Below the pieces are notes generated by a model, which was not told the origin of the DNA, did not search any database, and saw only the letters and a list, made by a program, of their open reading frames with translations. Of a stretch of 64,000 bases of DNA, positions 35,669-45,285 are shown in pieces. Each line of letters opens with the position of its first letter. The stretch's first letter is position 1. This DNA is from Pandoraea terrigena (GTDB taxonomy: Bacteria; Pseudomonadota; Gammaproteobacteria; Burkholderiales; Burkholderiaceae). The position numbers were made by a program, and so were the translations under genes. The stretch lies in assembly GCF_902459705.1 (NCBI RefSeq), contig NZ_CABPRU010000015.1:59048-123047 (forward strand), given 5' to 3'.

Positions 35669-36646
35669 ATGGAATTTTTCCGCATCAAGAAAGACGTGCC
35701 GTTCATGCGGCACGCCCTGATTTTCAACATCATCTCGGCGCTCACGTTCGTGGCGGCAGTGTTCTTCCTGCTCACGCGGGGCCTGCACATGTCGATCGAG
35801 TTCACCGGCGGTACGGTCATGGAAGTGGCCTACACGCAGGCGGCCGATCTCGAGAAGATCCGGGGCGAAGTCGGCAAGCTCGGCTATCGCGACGTGCAGG
35901 TGCAGAGCTTCGGCACCTCGCGCGACGTGATGATCCGACTGCCGATTCAGAACGGATCTGACGGCAAGCAGGTCACCAGCGCACAGCAAAGCGACGCCGT
36001 GATGTCCGCCCTGAAGGCAGACGCCCCCAACGTGCAGTTGCGTCGCGTGGAATTCGTCGGTCCGCAGATCGGCCACGAGCTGTTCACGGATGGCCTGCTG
36101 GCGCTGACCTTCGTGGTCATCGGCATCATCATCTACCTGTCGTTCCGCTTCGAATGGAAGTTCGCCGTGGCCGGCGTGATCGCCAACCTGCACGACGTGG
36201 TGATCATCCTGGGCTTCTTCGCCTACTTCCAGTGGGAGTTCTCGCTGGCGGTGCTGGCCGGGGTGCTGGCGGTGCTCGGCTACTCGGTAAACGAATCGGT
36301 CGTGATCTTCGACCGGATTCGCGAGACCTTCCGCAAGATGCGCAAGGCAACGGTGCGCGAAGTCATCGACCACGCCATCACGACAACCATGTCGCGTACG
36401 ATCATCACGCACGCGAGCACGGAAATGATGGTGCTGTCGATGTTCTTCTTCGGTGGGCAGACGCTGCACTACTTCGCCCTCGCCCTGACCGTCGGTATTC
36501 TGTTCGGTATCTACTCGTCGGTGTTCGTCGCCGCCGCCATCGCGATGTGGCTCGGCGTGAAGCGCGAAGACCTCATCAAGCACAGCAACAAGGACGGTGA
36601 AGAAGGCGTCGATCGCAACGATCCGAACTTCGGCGCACGGGTCTGA
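35669..36646 (+). CDS. secF: protein translocase subunit SecF
   Basis: A 325-residue partner of SecD with six helices. FTGGTVMEVAY in the first periplasmic loop, and GYSVNESVVIFDRIRE and TMSRTIITHASTEMMVLSMF in the C-terminal half are SecF signatures. GAGAGGAAAC precedes ATG 35669. Last gene of the run; a terminator follows 26 bp later. Confidence 0.95.
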   Translation: MEFFRIKKDVPFMRHALIFNIISALTFVAAVFFLLTRGLHMSIEFTGGTVMEVAYTQAADLEKIRGEVGKLGYRDVQVQSFGTSRDVMIRLPIQNGSDGKQVTSAQQSDAVMSALKADAPNVQLRRVEFVGPQIGHELFTDGLLALTFVVIGIIIYLSFRFEWKFAVAGVIANLHDVVIILGFFAYFQWEFSLAVLAGVLAVLGYSVNESVVIFDRIRETFRKMRKATVREVIDHAITTTMSRTIITHASTEMMVLSMFFFGGQTLHYFALALTVGILFGIYSSVFVAAAIAMWLGVKREDLIKHSNKDGEEGVDRNDPNFGARV

Positions 36647-36672
36647 CCGGCTCGCAGCGCATCGTCAGGAAG

Positions 36673-36700
36673 ACCGCCGGCATGTCCGGCGGTTTTTTTT
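36673..36700 (+). terminator. intrinsic terminator after secF
   Basis: ACCGCCGG (36673-36680) pairs with CCGGCGGT (36686-36693) over CATGT, ending in a run of eight T residues. Confidence 0.92.
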
Positions 36701-36732
36701 CGTGCGCTCGTCGCGCACGGGCGTCACCATGC

Positions 36733-36757
36733 AAAACGGGCCGCAGAAGCGGCCCGT
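36733..36757 (-). terminator. intrinsic terminator after purB (leftward)
   Basis: ACGGGCCGC (36736-36744) pairs with GCGGCCCGT (36749-36757) over AGAA. AAAA at 36733-36736 reads as a short T-run on the minus strand. Confidence 0.75.
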
Positions 36758-36790
36758 CTCGTTGAAGCGGTGGAAGCGTTCTGGGCGTGC

Positions 36791-38230
<1,440 letters not shown>

Positions 38231-38387
38231 TTACCATTCTCGGCTTCGCCCATCCCGGCGCGGCACAACTTTGTCGCAATTCCGGTCGTCATCGCCCTGT
38301 GCCGCGGCGTTCGCAACACGCGCGCGCGACACCCCGGAGCGCACGTTATACTCTCCCCCGCACTACCGCGATTTATCAAGGATTCAC

Positions 38388-38999
38388 ATGAAGTTGATCG
38401 GTGCCCTCGCCAGTCCCTACGTTCGCAAAGTCCGCATTGTGCTGGCTGAGAAGAAGCTCGACTACAAGCTCGAGCTGGAGAACGTGTGGGCAGACGACAC
38501 CCGTATCCAGCAGTCCAATCCGCTGGGCAAAGTGCCGTGTCTGGTCATGGAAGACGGCGAAGCCGTGTTCGACTCGCGGGTGATCTGCGAGTACCTCGAC
38601 ACGCTCTCCCCGGTGGGCAAGCTCATTCCGCCTTCGGGCCGCGAACGCGCCGAAGTCCGTTGCTGGGAAGCGCTCGCCGACGGCCTGACGGACGCCGCCG
38701 TGCAGATTCGTGTCGAGGCGATGTTTCACGACGAAGCCTCGCGCTCGCAGGCGCTCATCGACCGTCAGCGCAGCAAGATCGACGAAGGGCTGCGCGCGAT
38801 GGCACGCGGACTCGACGTACGCCCGTGGTGCGCGAGCAACCGCCTGACGCTGGCCGACGTGGCCGTCGTCTGCGCGCTCGGATATCTCGATTTCCGGTTT
38901 CCGGAGATCGCCTGGCGCGACACGCATCCCAACCTTGCAGATCACTTCGCACGCATGTTCGCGCGCCCGTCGGTCGCCGACACCGTCCCCACGCTCTAG
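38388..38999 (+). CDS. glutathione S-transferase
   Basis: A 203-residue protein with an N-terminal thioredoxin-like domain (MKLIGALASPYVRKVRIVLA, with SPYVRKVR as the glutathione site; NPLGKVPCLV; DSRVICEYLD) and an all-helical C-terminal domain (LTLADVAVVCALGYLDFRFP). Substrate unknown. A TATACT -10 lies about 40 bp upstream. Its stop codon overlaps the stop of the convergent transglycosylase gene (CTAG at 38996-38999). Confidence 0.9.
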   Translation: MKLIGALASPYVRKVRIVLAEKKLDYKLELENVWADDTRIQQSNPLGKVPCLVMEDGEAVFDSRVICEYLDTLSPVGKLIPPSGRERAEVRCWEALADGLTDAAVQIRVEAMFHDEASRSQALIDRQRSKIDEGLRAMARGLDVRPWCASNRLTLADVAVVCALGYLDFRFPEIAWRDTHPNLADHFARMFARPSVADTVPTL

Positions 39000-39973
39000 C
39001 CTGGTCCACCGACCGCGCTCCGGTCGTCGCGCCCATGCGAGGGCATGACGACCGCCGGCCGGTCGCGTCCGTGATCGCCGGCGGCTTCCGCCGACGGGCT
39101 GCGCGTCAGCAGCGCCCCCACCCCCCGCAGCAACCGCCAGGCGCGCGCCGTCGCGGCGCCGTCCGAGCCGACATCACCGCGTTCCGAGGCACGCGTTGCC
39201 CCGGCGGGTGCGTTGGTATTGGCCTTCGTGTCCGCAAGAACGGCGGCTGGCTGCACGGGCTTCATCGGCCGCACGGGCCGCGTGGTCTGCAAAGGCGGCT
39301 TGGGCACGACGGGCTCCGGACTCGCGTCGCGTAAGCGCGCGTATCCGGCCATCACCTTGCGCACGTAATTCTGCGTCTCCGGGAACGGTGGAATCTGACG
39401 CCCGTAACGCAGCACGGCGCCCTCCCCCGCGTTGTAGGCCGCCAGGGCAAGCGTCAGGTCGCCGTCGAAGCGCGACAGCAACCAACGGACGTAGGACGCC
39501 CCGGCGCGCACATTCTCGGCCGGGTCTTCGAGGCGCCGCACGCCGAAGCGCTCGCCGGTACGCGGCAGCACCTGCATCAACCCGATCGCGCCCCGCACGG
39601 ACACCGCCTGCGGGTCATACCCCGACTCGGTGTCGATAATGGCGTGCAGCAGCGCCGCGTCGACCGATGCCACCTGCGCCGCGCGGCGCACCAGCGCGTC
39701 GAACGGCAGCGCGGGCTCGGCAGACATCGGCGCCGCCGTGTCGCGGCGGGCGGCGAGCGCAGGCGTTTGCGCCGGTCGCACCAACGGTTCTGGCATGGCG
39801 CGCGGCACGGGCACCACGAGCTGCGCGTCGGCCACTCGCGGGTGACGCGGCAGCAATCCCCGTTCCGTCGCCCATGCGGGCGTCGACGGCCCCATCACGC
39901 TCATCACGCTCAACACACTCCCCGCGAGCCGTGTGCGCCACCGGCGCAAATCCCGAATCCGGCGCCCACTCAT
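38996..39973 (-). CDS. type III-associated lytic transglycosylase
   Basis: A 325-residue SLT-domain enzyme probably exported to open peptidoglycan for the injectisome. An Arg-rich n-region and hydrophobic segment ending SVLSVMSVMGPSTPAWA make a signal peptide. The catalytic Glu is in DTESGYDPQAVS; GAIGLMQVLPRTGERFGV and LALAAYNAGEGAVLRYG complete the family motifs. The C-terminal about 110 residues are low-complexity. Start overlaps the sctU stop (ATGA), so it belongs to that operon. Confidence 0.88.
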   Translation of the reverse strand: MSGRRIRDLRRWRTRLAGSVLSVMSVMGPSTPAWATERGLLPRHPRVADAQLVVPVPRAMPEPLVRPAQTPALAARRDTAAPMSAEPALPFDALVRRAAQVASVDAALLHAIIDTESGYDPQAVSVRGAIGLMQVLPRTGERFGVRRLEDPAENVRAGASYVRWLLSRFDGDLTLALAAYNAGEGAVLRYGRQIPPFPETQNYVRKVMAGYARLRDASPEPVVPKPPLQTTRPVRPMKPVQPAAVLADTKANTNAPAGATRASERGDVGSDGAATARAWRLLRGVGALLTRSPSAEAAGDHGRDRPAVVMPSHGRDDRSAVGGPG

Positions 39974-41121
39974 ACGCCGTCTCCCGAAGCCGTGCGCGCG
40001 GGCATGTCCGGCGTCTCGCTTGCGCTGGAGCCGCCCTGCAGCGTCACATCGGCGTGCGGCGTGGCCTTCGCCGCTTGCACCTCATAGGGTAGATCGAGCG
40101 CGAGCCGCAGAATCGCGGCCACCGCGTCGAACAGATCGGGGGGAATCGGCGCATCGATCTCGACGTCGTCCATCAGACGGCGCGCCACCGGCACATGTTC
40201 GACCACCGGCACGCCTTCGCGCTCGGCGAGGCGGACAATGGTTCGCGCGCGCGCATTGCGGCCCTTCTCGATAACGAGCGGCACGGGCGTCTCACCGGGC
40301 ACGTAGCGCAGGCAAACGGCGAGGCGCGTCGGGTTGCGCACCACCGCCGTCGAGCGCTTCACGTTGTCCGACAGGCTGCCACTCTCGATCGTCTCCCGGT
40401 GAATGTCGCGCCGCTTGTTCTTGATCTCCCGGTTGCCCTCGACCTCCTTGGATTCCCGCTTGATCTCGTCGTGGGACATCATCAATTGCTTGCGCAGTTG
40501 ATACTTCTGATATGCGAAGTCGAGCCCGCCAAACACCACGTAGGCGACGACCAGCACCGACATCAGCCAGAACAGCAACCGGGCCGTGAGGGCAAGACCG
40601 CAGGACGGCCCGCACTGCGGCAGCGCAGCGAGCGAGGGCGTGTACTGCCGGATGAGATAGAAAAAGACGACGGCCAGCACGGCCACCTTGACGAGTGACT
40701 TGCCGAACTCGAAGAGCGATTGCATCGAAAACAGCTGCTTGGCCTTGGCGATGGGATCGATGCGCTCGTACTTGGGACGAACGCTCTCGGGGGCCACGAG
40801 CATGCCCACCTGCAGCACCATCGCGAGCCATGTGGTCGTGATCAACAGCACGGCGAGACCGCCGGCGAAGCGCACGAAAAGCAGCAGCGACGGACCGAGC
40901 ATGCCGCGCACGGCCTCGTCCACCGGCTCGTTGAGCCCCCCCAACATGCGCGATACGAGGGCTTGCAGCGCGTCGTAAAGCGCCGGACCTTCGAACATCA
41001 GCCACGCCAGCACCACACCGAGTTGCATGCACACGGCAAGGTCGGCGCTCTTCGCGACGCGCCCCTTCTTGCGCTCGTCCTCGATCTTCTTGGGTGTCGG
41101 CGGCTGGCTCTTTTCGCTCAT
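39970..41121 (-). CDS. sctU: type III export switch protein SctU
   Basis: A 383-residue inner-membrane protein of the FlhB/YscU family. The N-terminus (KSQPPTPKKIEDERKKGRVA) is typical, four helices follow, and the cytoplasmic domain controls substrate switching by self-cleavage. The cleavage site, NPTH in nearly all members, reads NPTR here (VVRNPTRLAVCLRY; codons AAC CCG ACG CGC). The His normally aids cleavage, so switching may be altered. ATG 41121; 7 bp after sctT. Confidence 0.93.
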   Translation of the reverse strand: MSEKSQPPTPKKIEDERKKGRVAKSADLAVCMQLGVVLAWLMFEGPALYDALQALVSRMLGGLNEPVDEAVRGMLGPSLLLFVRFAGGLAVLLITTTWLAMVLQVGMLVAPESVRPKYERIDPIAKAKQLFSMQSLFEFGKSLVKVAVLAVVFFYLIRQYTPSLAALPQCGPSCGLALTARLLFWLMSVLVVAYVVFGGLDFAYQKYQLRKQLMMSHDEIKRESKEVEGNREIKNKRRDIHRETIESGSLSDNVKRSTAVVRNPTRLAVCLRYVPGETPVPLVIEKGRNARARTIVRLAEREGVPVVEHVPVARRLMDDVEIDAPIPPDLFDAVAAILRLALDLPYEVQAAKATPHADVTLQGGSSASETPDMPARTASGDGV

Positions 41122-41128
41122 GTCGGCC

Positions 41129-41971
41129 TCACGATGCGGGCAGCGCCAGCGCGGCCCAGGCGCGAAACACATCAGGCAGGCGATACCAGCCCTGCAGCGG
41201 CACGGCAATGGCGAACGGCAGACTGGCCACCGTCACGAGCAGCGCCATCGCGCTTTTCACGGGCATGGCGAGAAAGAACACATTGAGCTGTTGCGCGGCC
41301 CGGTTGACGAAGCCCATCGACATATCGACGAGCACCATCACCACCATCGCGGGCAGCGCCACCGCCACGCACATCACCTGCATCGCTTGCCAGAGCGCGA
41401 GCAGCCAGGCCACGCTGTCGTCATGCCATTGCCACGGCTGCCCGACCGGCAGCGCGGCGTAGGAGTCATAGAGCGCGGTGAGCAGGGCCTGCGCCGCCGG
41501 GGTGACAAAGAACAGCACGCAGAGCATCTGCGTGAGCGCGATGCCGAAGACTGACGACTGGGCCCCCATCAGCGGATTGAGCACGCTCGCCATGGACGCG
41601 CCGCGCATGGTGTCGATCACGTAGCCCGTCATGTCGACAGCCCAGAACGGCAGCGCGGCGGCGAACCCCAGCAGGCCGCCGATGCACAATTCGCGCAGGA
41701 TCAGCATGCCCCACGCGCCCCAGTGCGACGGCATGTCCGGGCTCGCGTGCACGAGCGACACGACCGGCAACGCGAGCGCCAGCACCAGCGCATTGCGCAG
41801 CATGCCGGCACCGAGCATGCCGACAGAGAACACCGGCAGCAGCATCGCGATGCCCAGCGGGCGCAGCATTGCCACGCCCCACGCCACCCACCAGCCGTAC
41901 AGGTCGGCCCACAGCGGCGAGAGCAAGGTGTCGACGTCGGGCGCCATGCCCGGCACGAAGGAAGACGTCAT
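41129..41971 (-). CDS. sctT: type III export apparatus protein SctT
   Basis: A 280-residue SctT/FliR-family inner-membrane protein, part of the export gate. Six or more hydrophobic helices are visible. FWAVDMTGYVIDTMRGASMA is the conserved family region. ATG 41971 has GGTGAG upstream; GTG 41980, overlapping the sctS stop as GTGA, is an alternative start. Confidence 0.92.
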   Translation of the reverse strand: MTSSFVPGMAPDVDTLLSPLWADLYGWWVAWGVAMLRPLGIAMLLPVFSVGMLGAGMLRNALVLALALPVVSLVHASPDMPSHWGAWGMLILRELCIGGLLGFAAALPFWAVDMTGYVIDTMRGASMASVLNPLMGAQSSVFGIALTQMLCVLFFVTPAAQALLTALYDSYAALPVGQPWQWHDDSVAWLLALWQAMQVMCVAVALPAMVVMVLVDMSMGFVNRAAQQLNVFFLAMPVKSAMALLVTVASLPFAIAVPLQGWYRLPDVFRAWAALALPAS

Positions 41972-41976
41972 GCCGC

Positions 41977-42243
41977 TCACCGCATTCGACTGATCTGCTC
42001 GAACGCGTTACCCGCGTAATGCAGCAGCACGTGGCCCATCCACGCGTAGGTGGCGGCCAGCGTGACCGACACCGCGATGAGTTTGATGAGGAACTGCACG
42101 GTCTGGTCCTGCACCTGAGTGAGCGCCTGCACCAGCGAGACCAGCACGCCCACCACCGCCGCCACGACCACGGTGGGCAACGACATCAGCAGCGTGAGCC
42201 AGAGCATCTCGCTCGTGAGATTAACGACGATGGCTTCGCTCAT
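41977..42243 (-). CDS. sctS: type III export apparatus protein SctS
   Basis: An 88-residue FliQ-family protein with two helices (WLTLLMSLPTVVVAAVVGVL and FLIKLIAVSVTLAATYAWMG) and the conserved QALTQVQDQTVQFLIKL loop. It assembles with SctR and SctT into the export gate. 19 bp after sctR. Confidence 0.93.
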   Translation of the reverse strand: MSEAIVVNLTSEMLWLTLLMSLPTVVVAAVVGVLVSLVQALTQVQDQTVQFLIKLIAVSVTLAATYAWMGHVLLHYAGNAFEQISRMR

Positions 42244-42262
42244 TGACGCGCTCCGTGCCCCA

Positions 42263-42913
42263 TCATGCGTAGGAGAGCATCAACTGGCGAACCAACTGCT
42301 CCCAGCCGTTCATCATCACGAAGATCAGCAGCTTGAACGGCAGTGCGATGGTCATTGGCGAGACCATCATCATGCCCATCGCCAGCAGAATGTTGGAGAT
42401 CACCAGATCGATCACGACAAACGGCAGGTACAGCAGCAGCCCGATCTTGAACGCTTCGGCCAGTTGGCTCAGCGCGAACGCCGGCATCAGCACGAGCAGG
42501 GAGTCGCTCCCCAGGCGGTCGCGATGCGCCTGCGGCCAGGTTTCGCGACCGACGCTGGCGAAGAAGTCGCGTTGCCTCGCATCGGTGTGGCGGGTGAGAA
42601 ACGCACGGTACGGCGACAGGACACTCGCATCGACATCGGCCACGAAATGCTTGGACGACAACGACACTGGACGCGCCTCGAGATTGGCCTCGATGTCGAA
42701 GGCCACCGGCGCCATGATGAAGCACGTGAGCACGAGCGATAAGCCGTAGATGGCGATATTGGGTGGAATCTGCTGCGTGCCAAGCGCATTGCGCAATAGG
42801 GCAAACACAACCGCGAGCTTCAGAAACGCAGTTCCCAGCACCACCAGCAACGGCATGATCGAGAGCAGCGACAGCAAGACGATGAGCTGCACCGGGTGGT
42901 CGAGCAGGGACAT
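42263..42913 (-). CDS. sctR: type III export apparatus protein SctR
   Basis: A 216-residue FliP-family membrane protein. FLKLAVVFALLRNALGTQQI with PPN, and MPAFALSQLAEAFKIGLLLY followed by LPFVVIDLVISNILLAMGMM, are strongly conserved in SctR. ATG 42913 is chosen; the frame is open upstream to 43081 without family match. The 192 bp between sctQ and sctR hold no recognisable gene, unusual in this otherwise tight operon. Confidence 0.93.
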   Translation of the reverse strand: MSLLDHPVQLIVLLSLLSIMPLLVVLGTAFLKLAVVFALLRNALGTQQIPPNIAIYGLSLVLTCFIMAPVAFDIEANLEARPVSLSSKHFVADVDASVLSPYRAFLTRHTDARQRDFFASVGRETWPQAHRDRLGSDSLLVLMPAFALSQLAEAFKIGLLLYLPFVVIDLVISNILLAMGMMMVSPMTIALPFKLLIFVMMNGWEQLVRQLMLSYA

Positions 42914-43105
42914 GCGAACTCCAATGAGCGTCGTTGGCTGCCGGGCTTGGCGTCTGGTCAGCGCCGACAAGGCAGAACGGAACCGTGCGACGTGCCCAAC
43001 GCCAAACGCCACCGAGTGATGCCGTCGGAAGCGTTCTCCGCGCACACGGTCGGCGTGGCGCCATGCAAGCGACGCGCGCAAGCCGCAGCCTTTGGTCGAA
43101 GGATG

Positions 43106-44326
43106 TTAGGTCGTCTCCGGATGCACGCCCATCCGGTCACGACCCGAAATATCGCTGGGAAAATCGTCGCAAGCGGGCGTGCCATGTTCGCTTGGCGAGA
43201 CCTCGATCGCGTGGCTCGCGGCGGGCGCGCCGATCATGCCGTCGATGCACACTGCGAGTCGGCCGTCTTCGAAACGCAGCAAACGCCCGGTGGCCCACGG
43301 TGAGTCGTCGCGCAGGAGCGTGACTCGATCGGCAGGCAGCGCACAAGCGGCCGCCTCGCATTGGAACGTCGCATCGCTGCCGGTACGCCAGGCGGTCAGC
43401 AACGGAATGGGAAATTGCCTCTCGGCGACGAGGGCAGACAATCGCACGATGGCCGCGTCCGGGTGTGATGCGGCGCCTGTCGACAAGGTGCCGCCGGGAG
43501 GGCCGGCGTCAGTGCCATCGAATGGGATGACGCGATGATCCAGTGGCATGCCGTCACGCATGGCAATGGCGTGATCGCCGTCCAGCAGCCAATACTCACC
43601 GCTCGCGATGTCCGCCGCCACGTCAAGGAGCACGGCATCTCCCACCTGGAGCCGCTCGCACTGCGCGCGCGGCAACGTCGCCCATCCGGCCGCCAGCGCA
43701 CATCGCCGCGTCGGCAATCCCGACGGGTCGAGCGCGGTGTCGCCGGGCGTCGCCTGCCGGCAGCGCTCACGCAACCACGCCGTTGCACCATCGAGATACA
43801 TCAGCGCCAACCGACGCCCCGCTCGGTGCAACACCATACCCACGCGCCACGCCGTCTCCACCTGCGCGGGCGCGAGGGTTGTCGCACGCGGCCATGATGC
43901 GGTATCGCAGGCGCCTTCGGCGGCACCGGCCACGACTGACCCGCTACCCCGTTCCGCCACATCCCCCACATCCTGCGCGTCGGCCACGGCTTCGGGCGAC
44001 GTGTCAGCGCGCGCGCTGCCCACCGCCAGCGTGAGCGACGCCGCGCTCGCCTGCCATGCGGGCGGCAGCGCGTCCCACGACGACACCGGCAAGCTCGGCG
44101 CGAGCCAGTCACACCACTGCTGTGCATCGCACCAGAAGCGCGTGTGGCCAACGACACCTTCGTCGACGCTGGCGGTCACGATGAGACCGTCGCCACCCGC
44201 GCGAAGCCAGCCAACGCTGACTTGTGTATCACCCTCGGCAAGACGCACGCAGGAGACGCCCGCGAGTACGTCGTCCAACGGCCCCGACGGCGCGGTCGGG
44301 ATCCCGACGTCCGGCTCAAGGGGCAT
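43106..44326 (-). CDS. sctQ: type III cytoplasmic ring protein SctQ (diverged)
   Basis: A 406-residue protein in the SctQ position. The usual features are weak. A first SPOA-like block is seen at about 235-275 (PRAQCERLQVGDAVLLDVAA), and a reduced second one near 335-370, ending ATGRLLRFEDGRLAVCIDGM, similar to the end of SsaQ. The strong 'LPGxVL' motif of a normal C-terminal SPOA domain is missing. The ring protein binds SctK/L/N as sorting platform. Family assignment rests largely on synteny. Start overlaps sctP by 11 bp. Confidence 0.75.
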   Translation of the reverse strand: MPLEPDVGIPTAPSGPLDDVLAGVSCVRLAEGDTQVSVGWLRAGGDGLIVTASVDEGVVGHTRFWCDAQQWCDWLAPSLPVSSWDALPPAWQASAASLTLAVGSARADTSPEAVADAQDVGDVAERGSGSVVAGAAEGACDTASWPRATTLAPAQVETAWRVGMVLHRAGRRLALMYLDGATAWLRERCRQATPGDTALDPSGLPTRRCALAAGWATLPRAQCERLQVGDAVLLDVAADIASGEYWLLDGDHAIAMRDGMPLDHRVIPFDGTDAGPPGGTLSTGAASHPDAAIVRLSALVAERQFPIPLLTAWRTGSDATFQCEAAACALPADRVTLLRDDSPWATGRLLRFEDGRLAVCIDGMIGAPAASHAIEVSPSEHGTPACDDFPSDISGRDRMGVHPETT

Positions 44327-44762
44327 AACGCGCCTCGACTTCGATCGTGACGGGCACTCTCAGCCGCGACGTCAGCGCGCGCTCAAGCCGGCCTCGATGC
44401 GCGAGCAAGCGCCGGTACATCGTGAGCTGCGCGCAGAGCAGACTCACCGTGACGCCCTGCCGCCCACGCCGCGCCTCGACGACCAACGTATCGAGTGCGC
44501 CGCCATGGACCAAGACCCGCAACGAACTGCCGCCCTCCCAGTTGGCGTCCTGGCGCGCGTACCAGATGCGCAGCCAGCGCAGCACGTCGGCGGGTCCGGA
44601 AACACACGCAGCCGGCTCGCATGCCAGGGTGAACGTCCGCTCGTGACGGTCGTCGTTTCGCCCGGCACCGGGCGTCGCCGTGTCACGCTGCGGGGAGGAC
44701 GATCGGTCGCCCAGGCTGACGAACGCATCGGCTGACAGGCCACTTCGGTGAAGGGTACGCAT
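44316..44762 (-). CDS. sctP: type III needle-length/substrate switch protein SctP (SsaP-like)
   Basis: A 148-residue protein. The first half is low-complexity; the second (LRVLVHGGALDTLVVEARRG, VSLLCAQLTMYRRLLAHRGR) is a compact alpha/beta domain as in the SctP C-terminus that meets SctU. Short for the family, but SsaP is about 124. Start 44762 is supported by AAGAGGA upstream; the frame also opens at 44840. Assigned mainly by its position between sctO and sctQ. Confidence 0.65.
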   Translation of the reverse strand: MRTLHRSGLSADAFVSLGDRSSSPQRDTATPGAGRNDDRHERTFTLACEPAACVSGPADVLRWLRIWYARQDANWEGGSSLRVLVHGGALDTLVVEARRGRQGVTVSLLCAQLTMYRRLLAHRGRLERALTSRLRVPVTIEVEARYAP

Positions 44763-44874
44763 CGTGAAGTCCTCTTGATGGCAAACGTGGTGAGCGCGTT
44801 TCGTTCTGCGTGGGTGCGCAATCCCCTCGATGCCGGACAATGGAACGGGACGATTCCCATGTCCCGTGGCCCAT

Positions 44875-45285
44875 TCACCGGCGGTAAAACGTCAGCAACT
44901 CCCGCAGCTTCTCCTGCTTGCGTGCATTCGCCTGCAGACGTTCGTGCTGCTGGTGCACTTCGTCGGCGGCCTGCTTCGCGTGCGCGAGTGCGGCGCTGTG
45001 CCGGGTCCTGGCCTCGCCAAGTGCCGCGCGCTGCGCTTCCACCACATTCGGCGCGCTCGCGGCCTCGCGCCGCCCGTAGACGCCGCCGCACGATAGGGCG
45101 TCCTGCCACACGCGGCGCTGCGCCTCGCACGCGCGCTCGCATGCCGTGACCGCCTCGTTCGCCTCGCGCGCCGCAGCCGTCATGCGAACCAGTGCGGCGC
45201 GCAGGCTGGCATCGCGGCGTCGGGCGAGGTCGGCCAGCGCGGCGAGGCCTTCGCCATGCTTCAGTTCGCCAGATGTTCGAGCCAT
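44875..45285 (-). CDS. sctO: type III stalk protein SctO
   Basis: A 136-residue, almost wholly alpha-helical protein with long charged heptads (EAQRRVWQDALSC, ALAHAKQAADEVHQQHERLQ), the coiled-coil hairpin of the SctO/FliJ stalk that sits in the SctN ATPase ring. It overlaps the sctN end by 25 bp. Confidence 0.8.
   Translation of the reverse strand: MARTSGELKHGEGLAALADLARRRDASLRAALVRMTAAAREANEAVTACERACEAQRRVWQDALSCGGVYGRREAASAPNVVEAQRAALGEARTRHSAALAHAKQAADEVHQQHERLQANARKQEKLRELLTFYRR

Noticed and set aside
33734..36583. 949-codon frame on the minus strand opposite secD and secF
   Set aside because: Antisense shadow of two clear Sec genes in GC-rich DNA; composition is the Arg/His/Gln-rich pattern of reversed codons.
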